A DNA stretch of 60,232 nt, taken from a candidate division WOR-3 bacterium (lineage in GTDB: Bacteria > Hydrothermota > Tepidihabitantia > SM23-42). Positions 1-7,876 of this stretch are shown here, in pieces. The stretch is taken from positions 94,936-155,167 of the forward strand of contig JAOUFJ010000004.1 in NCBI GenBank assembly GCA_029858255.1. Direction: 5' to 3'. Below the pieces are notes generated by a model. The model had not been told where the DNA came from. It saw nothing but the letters and a program-made list of their open reading frames with translations, and made no database searches. Position 1 is the first letter of the stretch. Each line of letters starts with the position of its first letter. The translations under genes were made by a program, and so were the position numbers.

Positions 1-2
1 CA

Positions 3-68
3 ATGGTCAAAGGTCTTGACGGGAATAAGTGCAATAAATGCGGGGAGAAGATTCCAGTTGTGGTATGA
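3..68 (+). CDS. C-terminal end of an unknown zinc-ribbon protein (partial)
   Basis: The plus frame entering the window from the left stays open to a TGA at 66-68. Its last residues contain a Cys-x-x-Cys-Gly knuckle (GNKCNKCGEKIPVV), which looks like the closing half or whole of a small zinc ribbon. The gene begins outside the window, so no function can be given. It ends 18 nt before the DUF4321 gene and could share its transcript. Confidence 0.5.
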   Translation: MVKGLDGNKCNKCGEKIPVVV

Positions 69-86
69 AAACCATAAAGGAGGATC

Positions 87-347
87 ATGGCAAGACGTAA
101 GTTGGGGCATGTAATCGCCGGTGTAATAATAGGCGGAATTATCGGCTCGGCACTATCATCCCTGCTGAGCGGCATTTTTCCAAAGGGCCCTGTGAAGAAC
201 TTTTTCTTCAGCGCACTAAAAGTTGGTTTCTCAGCAGTCGAGGTGAATCTTGGTTTTTTTAACTTTACGATCGGGCTTGGGTTGAACATTACGCTGGTGA
301 CAGTAATCTTCATATTCCTGGCTATCTATTTACTGCATAAATTATAG
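87..347 (+). CDS. DUF4321 family small membrane protein
   Basis: An 86-residue protein with an N-terminal Gly-rich hydrophobic helix (about residues 9-27), a central loop containing FPKGP, and a C-terminal helix (about 62-83) ending in YLLHKL. The order of a Gly-rich helix, a short amphipathic stretch and a terminal helix after GLGLNITLVT matches DUF4321 proteins, small inner-membrane proteins of unknown role. A strong AAAGGAGG ribosome site precedes the ATG by 5 nt. It lies between a zinc-ribbon protein tail and an aldehyde dehydrogenase on the same strand. The family call is by eye. Confidence 0.7.
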   Translation: MARRKLGHVIAGVIIGGIIGSALSSLLSGIFPKGPVKNFFFSALKVGFSAVEVNLGFFNFTIGLGLNITLVTVIFIFLAIYLLHKL

Positions 348-368
348 AATTGACAGGCCAGAAACATC

Positions 369-1775
369 ATGTTTATCAAAGGTAAAAGAGTAGTAAGGGA
401 CAAAAAGATCGAGGTCATTAATCCCTACAATGATCAAATTGTTGAGACGCTCGGTAGGAGCGAAAACGCAGATGTCAAAGAAGCACTGGCTATCGCTCAG
501 AAAGGATTCGATATACTGAGGAAAATGCCCGCTGGCGAAAGGTCAAGGATCTTAGAAAAAACGGCGCAGATAATAATTTCACGCAGAGACGACTTCAGCC
601 GTGCCATAGCCCTTGAATCCGGCAAAACAATCAACGAAGCGCGTAGTGAAGCTGACCGCGCCGCTAACACTATGAAACTGTCAGCCATCGCAGCACTAAA
701 ATTGACCGGCGAGACCGTTCGTTTTGACCTTGGTGGACAATCCAAGAAATTGGGTTTTTTCATGCGGGTTCCGCTGGGAATCGTTCTGGCTATCACACCC
801 TTCAATTTCCCCCTTAATCTATCTTGCCACAAAATCGGGCCAGCTATTGCAGCAGGCAATGCGGTTATTCACAAGCCAGCAACAAAAACACCGATATCTG
901 GCGTGATGCTGGCCGAAGCCCTGGTGGAAGCCGGTCTTCCGGTTGAGGGAATCTCGGTTCTGACCGGTCCTGGCAGTACTATCGGCATGACACTCATCAA
1001 GGACCCGCTCGTTAAGAAAATAAGTTTCACCGGCTCCCTCGAAGTTGGAGAAACAATCACCGCCAATTGTGGTATGAAACGAGTGACAATGGAACTTGGC
1101 TCCAACTCCGCAGTCATCGCATGCAAAGATGCGCCACTCGAGATTCTCGCAAAGAAAGTACGCAAGGGTGGGTATACCCTTGCCGGGCAGGTCTGTATCT
1201 CAATCCAGCGAGTGTACGTTGAAGATACGGTTGCCGATGACCTTCTCGGCATGCTTACGGATGAAGTTAAACACATAAAATACGGGGACCAACTTCTCGA
1301 GCATACCGAGATGGGCCCGATGATCGACAATGCTGCGTTGGAAAAAGCGGAATTATTCTGTGAGGATGCAGTAAAAAAAGGTGGGAAGGTCATTGTCGGC
1401 GGCAAAAGAGAAGGTAGCATTTTCACGCCAACGATCATCTATAATGTGCCGGAGGATGCTCTGGTTATTCAGGAAGAGGCATTTGCACCGATCGTTGCAG
1501 TCAACGCATTTAATGGAATCGACGATGCGATTCAAAAAGTCAACAACACAAAATATGGCTTACAGGCAGGGGTCTTCACACGGGACATCACCAAGGCACT
1601 CCAGTGCGCGCGCGAAATCGACGCCGGAGGAGTACTGATCAATGAAATTCCCACGTACAGAGTCGACAATATGCCTTATGGCGGTACAAAAGGAAGCGGC
1701 ATTGGCCGCGAAGGTCCCGATTTTGCGATTAGGGAAATGACGGAAGAGAAACTCGTTATACTCGACCAGATATAG
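369..1775 (+). CDS. Aldehyde dehydrogenase family protein (NAD(P)+-dependent)
   Basis: A 468-residue cytosolic enzyme of the ALDH superfamily that oxidises an aldehyde to an acid, or to an acyl-phosphate-type product in GAPN-like members. The catalytic set is intact: Asn146 in TPFNFP, Lys169 in HKPA, Glu242 in MELGSNS and nucleophile Cys276 in GQVCIS. The cofactor-side FTGS motif is at about 220-223. The sequence looks closest to the lactaldehyde, succinate-semialdehyde and non-phosphorylating GAPDH group, but the substrate cannot be read from the sequence. No good ribosome site is visible before this ATG; the start follows the family N-terminus (strand, then INPYN). The gene stands 21 nt after DUF4321. 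Confidence 0.9.
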   Translation: MFIKGKRVVRDKKIEVINPYNDQIVETLGRSENADVKEALAIAQKGFDILRKMPAGERSRILEKTAQIIISRRDDFSRAIALESGKTINEARSEADRAANTMKLSAIAALKLTGETVRFDLGGQSKKLGFFMRVPLGIVLAITPFNFPLNLSCHKIGPAIAAGNAVIHKPATKTPISGVMLAEALVEAGLPVEGISVLTGPGSTIGMTLIKDPLVKKISFTGSLEVGETITANCGMKRVTMELGSNSAVIACKDAPLEILAKKVRKGGYTLAGQVCISIQRVYVEDTVADDLLGMLTDEVKHIKYGDQLLEHTEMGPMIDNAALEKAELFCEDAVKKGGKVIVGGKREGSIFTPTIIYNVPEDALVIQEEAFAPIVAVNAFNGIDDAIQKVNNTKYGLQAGVFTRDITKALQCAREIDAGGVLINEIPTYRVDNMPYGGTKGSGIGREGPDFAIREMTEEKLVILDQI

Positions 1776-1834
1776 TATTAAGTAAGTATTTTTTGTGTTG
1801 TGCGATACCGTAAAGGTTTGTAATATGCGGCCAG

Positions 1835-2059
1835 CTATTCGCCGCGGGATTCAAGCTGTGCTTCCAGCTCTTGAATCCTTTCAACCAATTTTTCCTTCTC
1901 CCCTTCTCTTTCTTTCCTCCATATTCTCGTAAGCATTCCAAAAGCCATGAACATAAGAATCATTCCCCACCATGGTGCGAACCAACTGAAGATGTTGAAA
2001 AAATGAAGGATTAATCCAACCACCCCGACCAAGAATAAAACAAGTGCCCATAATGACAT
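1835..2059 (-). CDS. Small membrane protein with C-terminal coiled coil
   Basis: A 74-residue protein with two hydrophobic segments (about residues 3-20 and 26-43, Trp- and Phe-rich) followed by a charged heptad-like helix (about 47-72: KEREGEKEKLVERIQELEAQ). The layout, a membrane hairpin with a cytoplasmic coiled coil, resembles 2TM-domain or phage-shock-like small proteins, but no family is recognised. It has its own promoter (2101-2128) and a TAAGGAGG ribosome site 6 nt before the ATG, and converges on the aldehyde dehydrogenase gene. Confidence 0.65.
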   Translation of the reverse strand: MSLWALVLFLVGVVGLILHFFNIFSWFAPWWGMILMFMAFGMLTRIWRKEREGEKEKLVERIQELEAQLESRGE

Positions 2060-2100
2060 AGAGCCTCCTTAATATCTTTGTCGCTCTGGTGTACTAACGT

Positions 2101-2128
2101 ATTATATGAACAATTAATTTATTGTCAA
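2101..2128 (-). promoter_or_regulatory. Sigma70-type promoter of the 74-residue membrane protein gene
   Basis: On the minus strand TTGACA (2123-2128) and TATAAT (2101-2106) are separated by exactly 16 nt. An untranslated leader of about 35 nt with a TAAGGAGG ribosome site follows. Confidence 0.75.
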
Positions 2129-2162
2129 CAAATTTTTTTCCGCTATGGGTGATTCAAGCACA

Positions 2163-3167
2163 TCATCCCCGGAATTTAACCAAAATGATATCACCGTCGT
2201 GTACTACATATTCTTTGCCTTCAATCTTGGTATACCCCCGATTCTGGCCTTCACCAAATCCTCCGGCTCTGATAAAATCATCATAAGCCAGGACTTCGGC
2301 CTTGATGAAACCTTTCTGCATATCCGTGTGAATCTTACCAGCCGCGTCGATTACCCGTATCCCCCTTGCGACAGGCCAGGCACGTGCCTCCTCACCCTTG
2401 ATCGTGTAGAAAAGAATGATAGATAATTCTTCCATGCACATCCTCACGAGACCATCAATGCCCCGTGGATCCACTCCCGCATCTTGCCTCAATTCTATTC
2501 TCTCTTCATCGCTGAAATCTCCTGTTTCCTCTTCAAGCTTCACCGAAATTCTATATCCTTCATGTTCAGTAACGAACTTACCCTCGTCATCAAGATTCAA
2601 CAACACAATCTCCTTTTTCGTGGTAAGCAGTGGAATTCCCTCGTGGGTCTCGCTCGGTATATTGCCTTGAACTAGTTCATCTTTAATGCTATCCAGTTTC
2701 TGGAGTTCTTCACGAAATTCCGCCGCTTTTTTTATTTTCTCAATACGCCTTTCTACAATTTCCAGATCTGCAAGCAGCAATTCCGTGCGAACCACTGAAT
2801 AATCACCTTCTGGCGACAGCTCAGCCGAAGTATGCGCAACATCGGGTGCTTCGAAGCACCTCAAAACGTGTACGATGCAATCAACATCCCGGATGTGAGA
2901 GAGAAACTTATTGCCCAGACCTTCACCCTTATGCGCATCTTTGATAAGACCGGCGATATCCACGAACTCAATGCTGGCGTATCTCATCTTGGGGGATTTT
3001 GTGATCTCCACAATATGCTCAAGGCGCTCGTCCTGAATCATAACCATACCTACATTTCTATCTATCGTGGTAAAAGGGAAATTTGCCACCTGGGCACCGG
3101 CCTTTGTTAGCAGATTGAAGAGGCTGGATTTACCAACATTGGGCAATCCGACAATACCAATCTTCAT
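2163..3167 (-). CDS. ychF: Redox-regulated ATPase/GTPase YchF (Obg family)
   Basis: A 334-residue cytoplasmic P-loop NTPase of the OBG/HAS group. YchF proteins prefer ATP, bind ribosomes and affect stress responses. The G1 motif GLPNVGKSS is at residues 7-15, the switch region FPFTTIDRN at about 30-38, the DIAGLI G3 motif at about 69-74, and the C-terminal TGS domain begins after the helical arm and ends near VHDGDIILVKF. It is somewhat shorter than the roughly 363 residues usual in enterics. It is the last gene of the ispE-prs-rplY-pth-ychF run, 22 nt after pth; pth-ychF adjacency is conserved in many bacteria. Confidence 0.95.
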   Translation of the reverse strand: MKIGIVGLPNVGKSSLFNLLTKAGAQVANFPFTTIDRNVGMVMIQDERLEHIVEITKSPKMRYASIEFVDIAGLIKDAHKGEGLGNKFLSHIRDVDCIVHVLRCFEAPDVAHTSAELSPEGDYSVVRTELLLADLEIVERRIEKIKKAAEFREELQKLDSIKDELVQGNIPSETHEGIPLLTTKKEIVLLNLDDEGKFVTEHEGYRISVKLEEETGDFSDEERIELRQDAGVDPRGIDGLVRMCMEELSIILFYTIKGEEARAWPVARGIRVIDAAGKIHTDMQKGFIKAEVLAYDDFIRAGGFGEGQNRGYTKIEGKEYVVHDGDIILVKFRG

Positions 3168-3189
3168 ATTTTCGAAGAGAATATGATAC

Positions 3190-3756
3190 TCATTTGTCTG
3201 AATCTAACTCAATCTTAATCGAGTTGATGTGGTTCTGAGCTTTCACAAAGCCATCGCGCACCAGTATTCTTATTCCTTCTATGCCATGTTTCAGCACCCT
3301 GACGAGTATTCTCATCTCCCCTGAATTGAAACTTTCAAGAACATAATCTTCGGTATCAATCGAGGGTTGACCGATGCCTATTCGCAAACGGGGAAAGTCG
3401 CAGGTTCCAAGACTATCTATTAATGACCGTAGCCCCAAATGCCCGCCGTCGCTTCCATTACTTCTCAGACGCATTCTTCCAAGGGGTAAGTTGACGTCAT
3501 CAAGAACAACCAGAAAGTCATCTTTCTCGCCCCGGAGCAGGTCGCGAACCACTAAACCGCACTGGTTCATCCAACAATTGGGCTTTACAAGCTGCACCGG
3601 CGTATTTCTTATGCGAAGCTTTGTTTGTCTGTACTGTCGTTTGTCGACGAATCTCTTTTTTGACGTTCGGGCCAGTTGTTCAAGGAAGAGGTATCCTGCG
3701 TTATGTCTTGTTCTTCGATATTTCAGACCTGGATTACCAAGCCCAAAAATTATCAT
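3190..3756 (-). CDS. pth: Peptidyl-tRNA hydrolase
   Basis: A 188-residue enzyme that releases the peptide from peptidyl-tRNA dropped by stalled ribosomes. The N-terminal GLGNPGLKYRRTRHNAGY carries the substrate Asn (residue 7) and catalytic His (residue 18). The conserved middle Met-Asn segment appears as NCWMNQCG where KPxTYMNxSG is usual. The catalytic Asp is in VLDDVNLPLG, followed by GSDGGHLGLRSL. The start overlaps the end of rplY by 4 nt (ATGA), indicating translational coupling. The Cys/Trp substitutions in the middle motif are mildly unusual. Confidence 0.93.
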   Translation of the reverse strand: MIIFGLGNPGLKYRRTRHNAGYLFLEQLARTSKKRFVDKRQYRQTKLRIRNTPVQLVKPNCWMNQCGLVVRDLLRGEKDDFLVVLDDVNLPLGRMRLRSNGSDGGHLGLRSLIDSLGTCDFPRLRIGIGQPSIDTEDYVLESFNSGEMRILVRVLKHGIEGIRILVRDGFVKAQNHINSIKIELDSDK

Positions 3757-4460
3757 TTCCCTCCTCTGGGTGCCTCCTTGCCTTTTTTCTCTTCCTTCAC
3801 CTCTTTCTTTTCTTTAGCTTCCTTTACTTCCTCTTTTTTCTCTTCCTCTTCTGCGCCCTCTTCGGCCGCGACAACCTCCTCTTCAGCCGGCGCCTTAACC
3901 TCAACCTCTAACGCGCGCGGGACAAGAATCGAAACGACGGTCGTATCAGACGAAAGCTCAAACTCCACACTAGGCATCTGAATATCACTGATGTGAATAG
4001 CCTCACCCAGATCAAGGTTGGAGATGTCAACATCAATGTGGGAAGGAAGAGCGTCGGGCAGGCATCTCACCTGCACTTCATGAAGATGAACGTCCAGAAT
4101 TCCACCCTTCTTGATTCCGGGTGCTTCACCAAGAGCATGAATTGGCACGGTTGCTCTTATTTTCTCTTTTTTATGAATATGCTGAAAATCCACGTGTAGC
4201 AGCGTTGCCTCTAATGGATTTTGCTGCAAAGACTTGATCACACACGGAAAGCCTTTACTACCAATTTTCAGATTGACAATGACGGTTTCGCTCTTCATTG
4301 CATCCAAAACTTTTTTGAATTCCTTCTGTTCAACATATATTCTTTTGGTTTTCTCTTTGTGTCCATATAGAACGGCCGGAATTTTGCCTTCTCTGCGTAA
4401 TCGTTTTATATCACCCTTTTTCTCGGTCTCAAGGGTATTCGCAGGTAGATCTATTTTCAT
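3753..4460 (-). CDS. rplY: 50S ribosomal protein L25/TL5 (CTC family)
   Basis: A 235-residue, two-domain L25 of the long TL5/CTC type, which binds 5S rRNA. The N-terminal RNA-binding domain contains RREGKIPAVLYG (about 20-31), and the beta-rich second domain (about 95-185) ends in the TTVVSILVPRA segment. The last 45 or so residues are an extended Glu/Lys-rich tail (EEEEKKEEVKEAKEKKEV-like), longer than in many homologues and probably disordered. It overlaps prs and pth by 4 nt on each side, so prs, rplY and pth should be translated as a coupled unit. Confidence 0.93.
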   Translation of the reverse strand: MKIDLPANTLETEKKGDIKRLRREGKIPAVLYGHKEKTKRIYVEQKEFKKVLDAMKSETVIVNLKIGSKGFPCVIKSLQQNPLEATLLHVDFQHIHKKEKIRATVPIHALGEAPGIKKGGILDVHLHEVQVRCLPDALPSHIDVDISNLDLGEAIHISDIQMPSVEFELSSDTTVVSILVPRALEVEVKAPAEEEVVAAEEGAEEEEKKEEVKEAKEKKEVKEEKKGKEAPRGGK

Positions 4461-5413
4461 GTTTGTACCTCCTTGAATAATGAACTTATCGATTCAGCGC
4501 GATGGATTCTGATGATCGCTTTACCTAGAAGACTGGCAACGGACAATATTTTCAGTTTCTTTATTTTCTTCTCCGGAGACAACGGTATTGTGTCAGTCAC
4601 CACGAGCTCCTTGATACAAGATTTCATTAACCTTTCCGGCGCGTTGCCAGAGAGGAGTGGGTGTACTACACAAGTGTATATTTCTTTGGCACCTTTTTTG
4701 CGGATGGAATCAGCAGCATCGACCATGGTCCCGCCGGTGTCTAACATATCATCGTAGATCAATGCAATCTTGTTCTCAACCTCACCGATGATGTTCACTA
4801 CTACCGATTTATTTGGCCCAGTCCGCCGTTTATCAACTATTGCGATCGGCACGTGTTTACCCAGGCGCCTCGCAAAAGCGCGCGCCCTCTTGACGCTCCC
4901 GGTATCGGGAGCGACCACGATCAGGGAAGCAGTGCTGAATTTCTGATAGTAGTCGATAAAGACAGGTGCTGCATATAGGTGATCGACAGGAATGTCAAAG
5001 TATCCCTGTATCTGTTCGGCGTGCAGGTCCATTGTCAATACCCTGCTGGCACCACTTCTCGCGATCAGGTCAGCAAGCAACTTTGCCGAAATCGGTACCC
5101 TTGGCTCATCTTTTCTGTCCTGCCTGGCATAGCCGAAGTATGGAATGACCGCGGTTACACGATCCGCTGAAGCACGTTTCGCCGCGTCAAGAAATAACAG
5201 GAGCTCAAGAATATGCTCGGCTGGCGAATGTGTTGACTGCACGATAAATACATCGCGACCGCGGATATTCTCTTCCAGTTTGACCTTCAGCTCACCGTCA
5301 GCAAAGCGCGTAATCGTGCTCTTACTAACCGGAACGCCAATGGCTGAAGAAATCTTTTTTGTCAAATCCTGACTCGCACTACCCGCAAATAACTTTATAT
5401 CCCTTTTCATCAA
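4457..5413 (-). CDS. prs: Ribose-phosphate pyrophosphokinase (PRPP synthetase)
   Basis: A 318-residue enzyme making PRPP from ribose-5-phosphate and ATP, the precursor for purines, pyrimidines, His, Trp and NAD. The family-typical start KLFAGSAS, the flexible loop region YARQDRKDEPRVPISAK (about 99-115), the metal-binding DLHAEQIQGYF (about 131-141) and the PRPP-binding signature IYDDMLDTGGTM (about 219-230) are all intact. An AAAAGGAGG ribosome site sits before the ATG, and a short symmetric hairpin lies just ahead of it. It lies downstream of ispE and tRNA-Gln, a gene order seen in several other bacterial groups. Confidence 0.95.
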   Translation of the reverse strand: MMKRDIKLFAGSASQDLTKKISSAIGVPVSKSTITRFADGELKVKLEENIRGRDVFIVQSTHSPAEHILELLLFLDAAKRASADRVTAVIPYFGYARQDRKDEPRVPISAKLLADLIARSGASRVLTMDLHAEQIQGYFDIPVDHLYAAPVFIDYYQKFSTASLIVVAPDTGSVKRARAFARRLGKHVPIAIVDKRRTGPNKSVVVNIIGEVENKIALIYDDMLDTGGTMVDAADSIRKKGAKEIYTCVVHPLLSGNAPERLMKSCIKELVVTDTIPLSPEKKIKKLKILSVASLLGKAIIRIHRAESISSLFKEVQT

Positions 5414-5422
5414 AAAACCTCC

Positions 5423-5442
5423 TTTTTGCCGGAAGGCAAAAA
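5423..5442 (-). promoter_or_regulatory. Hairpin in the prs leader next to the ribosome site
   Basis: A perfect 8-bp stem (TTTTTGCC/GGCAAAAA) with a 4-nt loop ends 1-2 nt upstream of the AGGAGG site of prs. Because both flanks are A/T runs it could act as a weak terminator after tRNA-Gln or modulate prs translation. Structure only; no known regulator motif is recognised. Confidence 0.4.
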
Positions 5443-5564
5443 TGGATTCAAGCCGCTGCTCAGCGTATCAAGCTCCCCGTTTCTCAACTTCCTCACTTCT
5501 CATCCTCTCATCTTCTCAGCATCTTCGCCGCTCCGTGTTACCGGGTCTCCCTGTCTTCCCGTAG

Positions 5565-5635
5565 CTGGGGCGGGAGGAGTCGAACCTCCGCGCCAGGATC
5601 CAAAATCCTGTGTCCTGCCACTAGACGACGCCCCA
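5565..5635 (-). tRNA. tRNA-Gln (anticodon TTG)
   Basis: On the minus strand the 7-bp acceptor stem TGGGGCG/CGCCCCA closes a full cloverleaf. The anticodon loop TTTTGGA lies within stem CAGGA/TCCTG and gives anticodon TTG, reading CAA. The T arm is GGAGG-TTCGACT-CCTCC. The discriminator is G, as usual for tRNA-Gln, and CCA is not encoded. It sits between ispE and prs with no promoter of its own seen, so it is probably cut from the operon transcript by RNase P and 3' processing. Confidence 0.95.
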
Positions 5636-5742
5636 ATAAAGATCGACTGACGTTTTACGGTTTCGATGATCGTTTCGTCCAACGTCATCGATCCACGGTT
5701 GACGAAACGCTTTTCGCAACCGACCAACAATTACCTGTTTCG

Positions 5743-6573
5743 TCAAGTAGTTGCCACTTCGAAATATGTAGCACCGATTCCACCCAGGTACTTTATTATC
5801 TTGGGACGAAGGCTGTCATCAACGACAGCGAAAATACATGAACCGCTACCGGATAATGACACAAAAAAGGCGCCCGTGCCAAGTAAATTCGTTTTTACAT
5901 CCAATAGATCAGGGTGGTACTGGAAAATTACCTTTTCAAAGCTATTCTCCAGCTGAAAGCCCTTTCTCTTCGCTTTGCGTTTGTCCTGAACAATATTATC
6001 CACATCCGGCTCGTGTGTCAACATCATCTTATCATATTGTTCGTAAGCCCATTTCGTAGATATCGCATATCCTGGATAGTAAAGCACAAGATCCATCCGG
6101 GGTAATTTGAAAAAAGTCAGCTCATCACCCCTGCCGCGTGCATAGGCAGCACCCCCTTTGATGAAAAACGGCACATCAGAGCCTATCTCCCGGGCCATTT
6201 CCATGAGTTCCTCGTCCCCGATGAACATATTGAAGAGCTTTCCAAGACCCTTGAGCACCGTGGCGGCATCTGCAGACCCGCCGCCTAAACCAGCACCAAC
6301 GGGGATGTTCTTTACAAGCCCGATCTTAACCCCCCGGGTTATTCCATATCGTTGCTTGAATAGTTCAGCAGCCCGGTAACAAAGGTTATCAGGCCGCTCA
6401 ATCTGGAGATTTTTGGCTTCTATGACGGTGCCCGACGTTGTTTCCTCCAGCGTCAAAAAATCAGACAGGTTTACCGTCGTAAGGGTCGTCTCCAAATTAT
6501 GGAAACCATCTTCCCGTTTATTGAGGATCTTCAGCCCGATATTCACTTTCGCCCAGGCTTTTAGTCTAATCAT
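5743..6573 (-). CDS. ispE: 4-diphosphocytidyl-2-C-methyl-D-erythritol kinase
   Basis: A 276-residue GHMP-family kinase phosphorylating CDP-methylerythritol in the MEP isoprenoid pathway. It starts with the typical AWAKVNIGLKIL segment (about 6-17), has the ATP-binding PVGAGLGGGSADAA motif (about 90-103), DVPFFIKGGAAYARGRG (about 134-150), and the third GHMP motif SLSGSGSCIFAV near the C-terminus. Its ATG overlaps the rlpA-like stop (ATGA), so it is translationally coupled to that gene. Confidence 0.95.
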   Translation of the reverse strand: MIRLKAWAKVNIGLKILNKREDGFHNLETTLTTVNLSDFLTLEETTSGTVIEAKNLQIERPDNLCYRAAELFKQRYGITRGVKIGLVKNIPVGAGLGGGSADAATVLKGLGKLFNMFIGDEELMEMAREIGSDVPFFIKGGAAYARGRGDELTFFKLPRMDLVLYYPGYAISTKWAYEQYDKMMLTHEPDVDNIVQDKRKAKRKGFQLENSFEKVIFQYHPDLLDVKTNLLGTGAFFVSLSGSGSCIFAVVDDSLRPKIIKYLGGIGATYFEVATT

Positions 6574-6917
6574 TTAAGTATCTCTATTTTGACTTTCGTG
6601 ACCCCGGCTGCGATCATGTCAATCTTTTTTGCCGCGGCATAGGATATATCAATCAACCTGCCGCGTACCCACGGTCCCCGGTCATTTACCCTCACGACCA
6701 CGGATTTCTTGTTTTTAACGTTGGTGACCTTGATGCGCGTTCCAAATGGAAGATCCCTATGGGCACAGGTGTAATCCCACTGATTGAAGATTTCACCCGA
6801 TGCCGTCTTTTTGCCGTGGAATTCTGACCCATAATAGGACGCCAGGCCATATGTCGGAGCACTGGTAGGTCCACCAAATAGACAACAACATGAATAGAGA
6901 CATAACACAATGCCCAT
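6570..6917 (-). CDS. RlpA-like septal/cell-wall protein (double-psi beta-barrel)
   Basis: A 115-residue exported protein. After a short Cys-rich hydrophobic N-terminus (about residues 1-22) comes the RlpA double-psi barrel: GLASYYGSEFHGKKTASGE, LPFGTRIKVTNV, VVRVNDRGPW and a catalytic-type Asp in RLIDIS. Some RlpA proteins cleave denuded glycan strands at the septum; others only bind them. There is no C-terminal SPOR domain, so it is a minimal form. The start is fixed by a promoter whose -10 box ends 7 nt before the ATG, leaving no room for a ribosome site. It heads the ispE-prs run. Confidence 0.85.
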   Translation of the reverse strand: MGIVLCLYSCCCLFGGPTSAPTYGLASYYGSEFHGKKTASGEIFNQWDYTCAHRDLPFGTRIKVTNVKNKKSVVVRVNDRGPWVRGRLIDISYAAAKKIDMIAAGVTKVKIEILK

Positions 6918-6924
6918 TCGTCCT

Positions 6925-6952
6925 ATTATACAATGATTTATTTTGATGTCAA
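6925..6952 (-). promoter_or_regulatory. Promoter giving a leaderless rlpA-like mRNA
   Basis: Minus strand: TTGACA (6947-6952), 16 nt, TATAAT (6925-6930), then 7 nt to the ATG at 6917. Transcription would begin at or 1 nt before the start codon. Confidence 0.75.
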
Positions 6953-6964
6953 CGGAATATGTTT

Positions 6965-7663
6965 TTACTGTAGTTTCATGAAAATTTCTTCTAGCACCCC
7001 GCCCCTTGAGAAAATACGGTGTTCGCCTTTGTAGATGGCTTCGGACCGACCATCGTCATCGACATTTATGTCAACCCAACCCCTCTTGCAGGACATACAT
7101 ATTGGGAAGAGATAATCCCAGTCGCGTCGATCACCAAGATCATAGAAATAAAGGTAATCCCAGGTTTTCCCATTGCGCGGGTTTCTGGTGTAGAACAAAA
7201 AATACTGGCCGTTTGGTGAGACCCTGTAATCAAGTAATTGCTGCCATTCTCCTTCTTCTATGATTTCAACCTTCTCGCCGTCCTTCACCACAAAGAAGCT
7301 AGGATCACTGCTGAGTCTATCCCAGATTGTGACGACCAGGATCCCGTCGTATATGCCGGAGAAATCATATGAAATGTTTCTTCCCTCCTGCCCCAGTTCT
7401 TCCCACAAAAGGTTTTTCCCGGCGTCGTAAAACGATATTTTTGAATGCACCACTTCCTCATCACCGGCTTGCACCGCCTCATAGATCAGATAATACATGT
7501 GATCTTCCGACACCCTTCCCCGTCGAACGACTATTTGCCCCAAGCTGTCGCTGTAATCTTCGTCTTCCAGGATTATTATGTCAACAACTGAATCTTGATC
7601 TGTAAATTGAAGAGTATCTGCGTTCTGATAGACAAGCAACCCAACCAGAAAGAATGTTATCAT
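6965..7663 (-). CDS. Exported protein of unknown function, beta-rich
   Basis: A 232-residue protein with one hydrophobic N-terminal segment (residues 1-10 from Met ITFFLVGLLVY) and then a soluble beta-rich, acidic body with repeated aromatic strand patterns (YRVSPNGQYFLFYTR, WDYLYFYDLG) suggestive of beta-propeller-type blades. A pair of Cys near the end (ICMSCKRGW) might form a disulfide or bind metal. No family is recognised. The longer reading frame starts 8 codons upstream, but that ATG lies inside the promoter; the -10 box ends 6 nt before the ATG used here, so this start is preferred. Confidence 0.6.
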   Translation of the reverse strand: MITFFLVGLLVYQNADTLQFTDQDSVVDIIILEDEDYSDSLGQIVVRRGRVSEDHMYYLIYEAVQAGDEEVVHSKISFYDAGKNLLWEELGQEGRNISYDFSGIYDGILVVTIWDRLSSDPSFFVVKDGEKVEIIEEGEWQQLLDYRVSPNGQYFLFYTRNPRNGKTWDYLYFYDLGDRRDWDYLFPICMSCKRGWVDINVDDDGRSEAIYKGEHRIFSRGGVLEEIFMKLQ

Positions 7664-7669
7664 AAATTC

Positions 7670-7698
7670 ATTATATAAAACTTCCATTGGTTTGTCAA
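7670..7698 (-). promoter_or_regulatory. Promoter giving a leaderless mRNA for the exported unknown protein
   Basis: Minus strand: TTGACA (7693-7698), 17 nt, TATAAT (7670-7675), 6 nt, then ATG at 7663. Both hexamers are perfect consensus and the A of ATG falls at the expected +1. Confidence 0.75.
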
Positions 7699-7775
7699 CG
7701 ACCTGAGAATTTTCTAGAATTTTTGTTCAATGCAAATTTTGTGCCGAATAATATCGTTCGCTTTCCATTTTTTTC

Positions 7776-7803
7776 TTGACTTTCACCTTCTTTTGTGTAG
7801 ACT
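7776..7803 (+). promoter_or_regulatory. Likely dnaA promoter
   Basis: TTGACT (7776-7781), 16 nt, TAGACT (7798-7803). The -10 matches consensus at 4 of 6 positions. A leader of about 110 nt to dnaA follows and contains a T-rich hairpin, a short SD-led ORF and DnaA boxes. Confidence 0.5.
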
Positions 7804-7815
7804 TTAGGCACCGGT

Positions 7816-7843
7816 AAAGAATCTTTTTCAGATTCTTTTTTTT
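7816..7843 (+). terminator. Terminator-like hairpin in the dnaA leader
   Basis: AAAGAATCT (7816-7824) pairs with AGATTCTTT (7830-7838) around a 5-nt loop, and the stem runs into a T tract ending at 7843. It lies between the dnaA promoter and gene, so it could attenuate dnaA transcription. The stem is AT-rich and may be weak. Confidence 0.4.
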
Positions 7844-7876
7844 CTCGTTAACATGTCAAAAAATAAGGAGAAATGT

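Noticed and set aside
350-377. TTGACA with a 16-nt spacer before the aldehyde dehydrogenase gene
   Set aside because: The corresponding -10 position falls in the second and third codons and reads TTTATC, a poor match. Transcription from upstream is more likely.
3374-3981. Three overlapping plus-strand ORFs of 96-147 codons
   Set aside because: They are opposite to pth and rplY, which have clear families; their composition (Ser/Phe/Leu runs) mirrors the Lys/Glu tail of L25.
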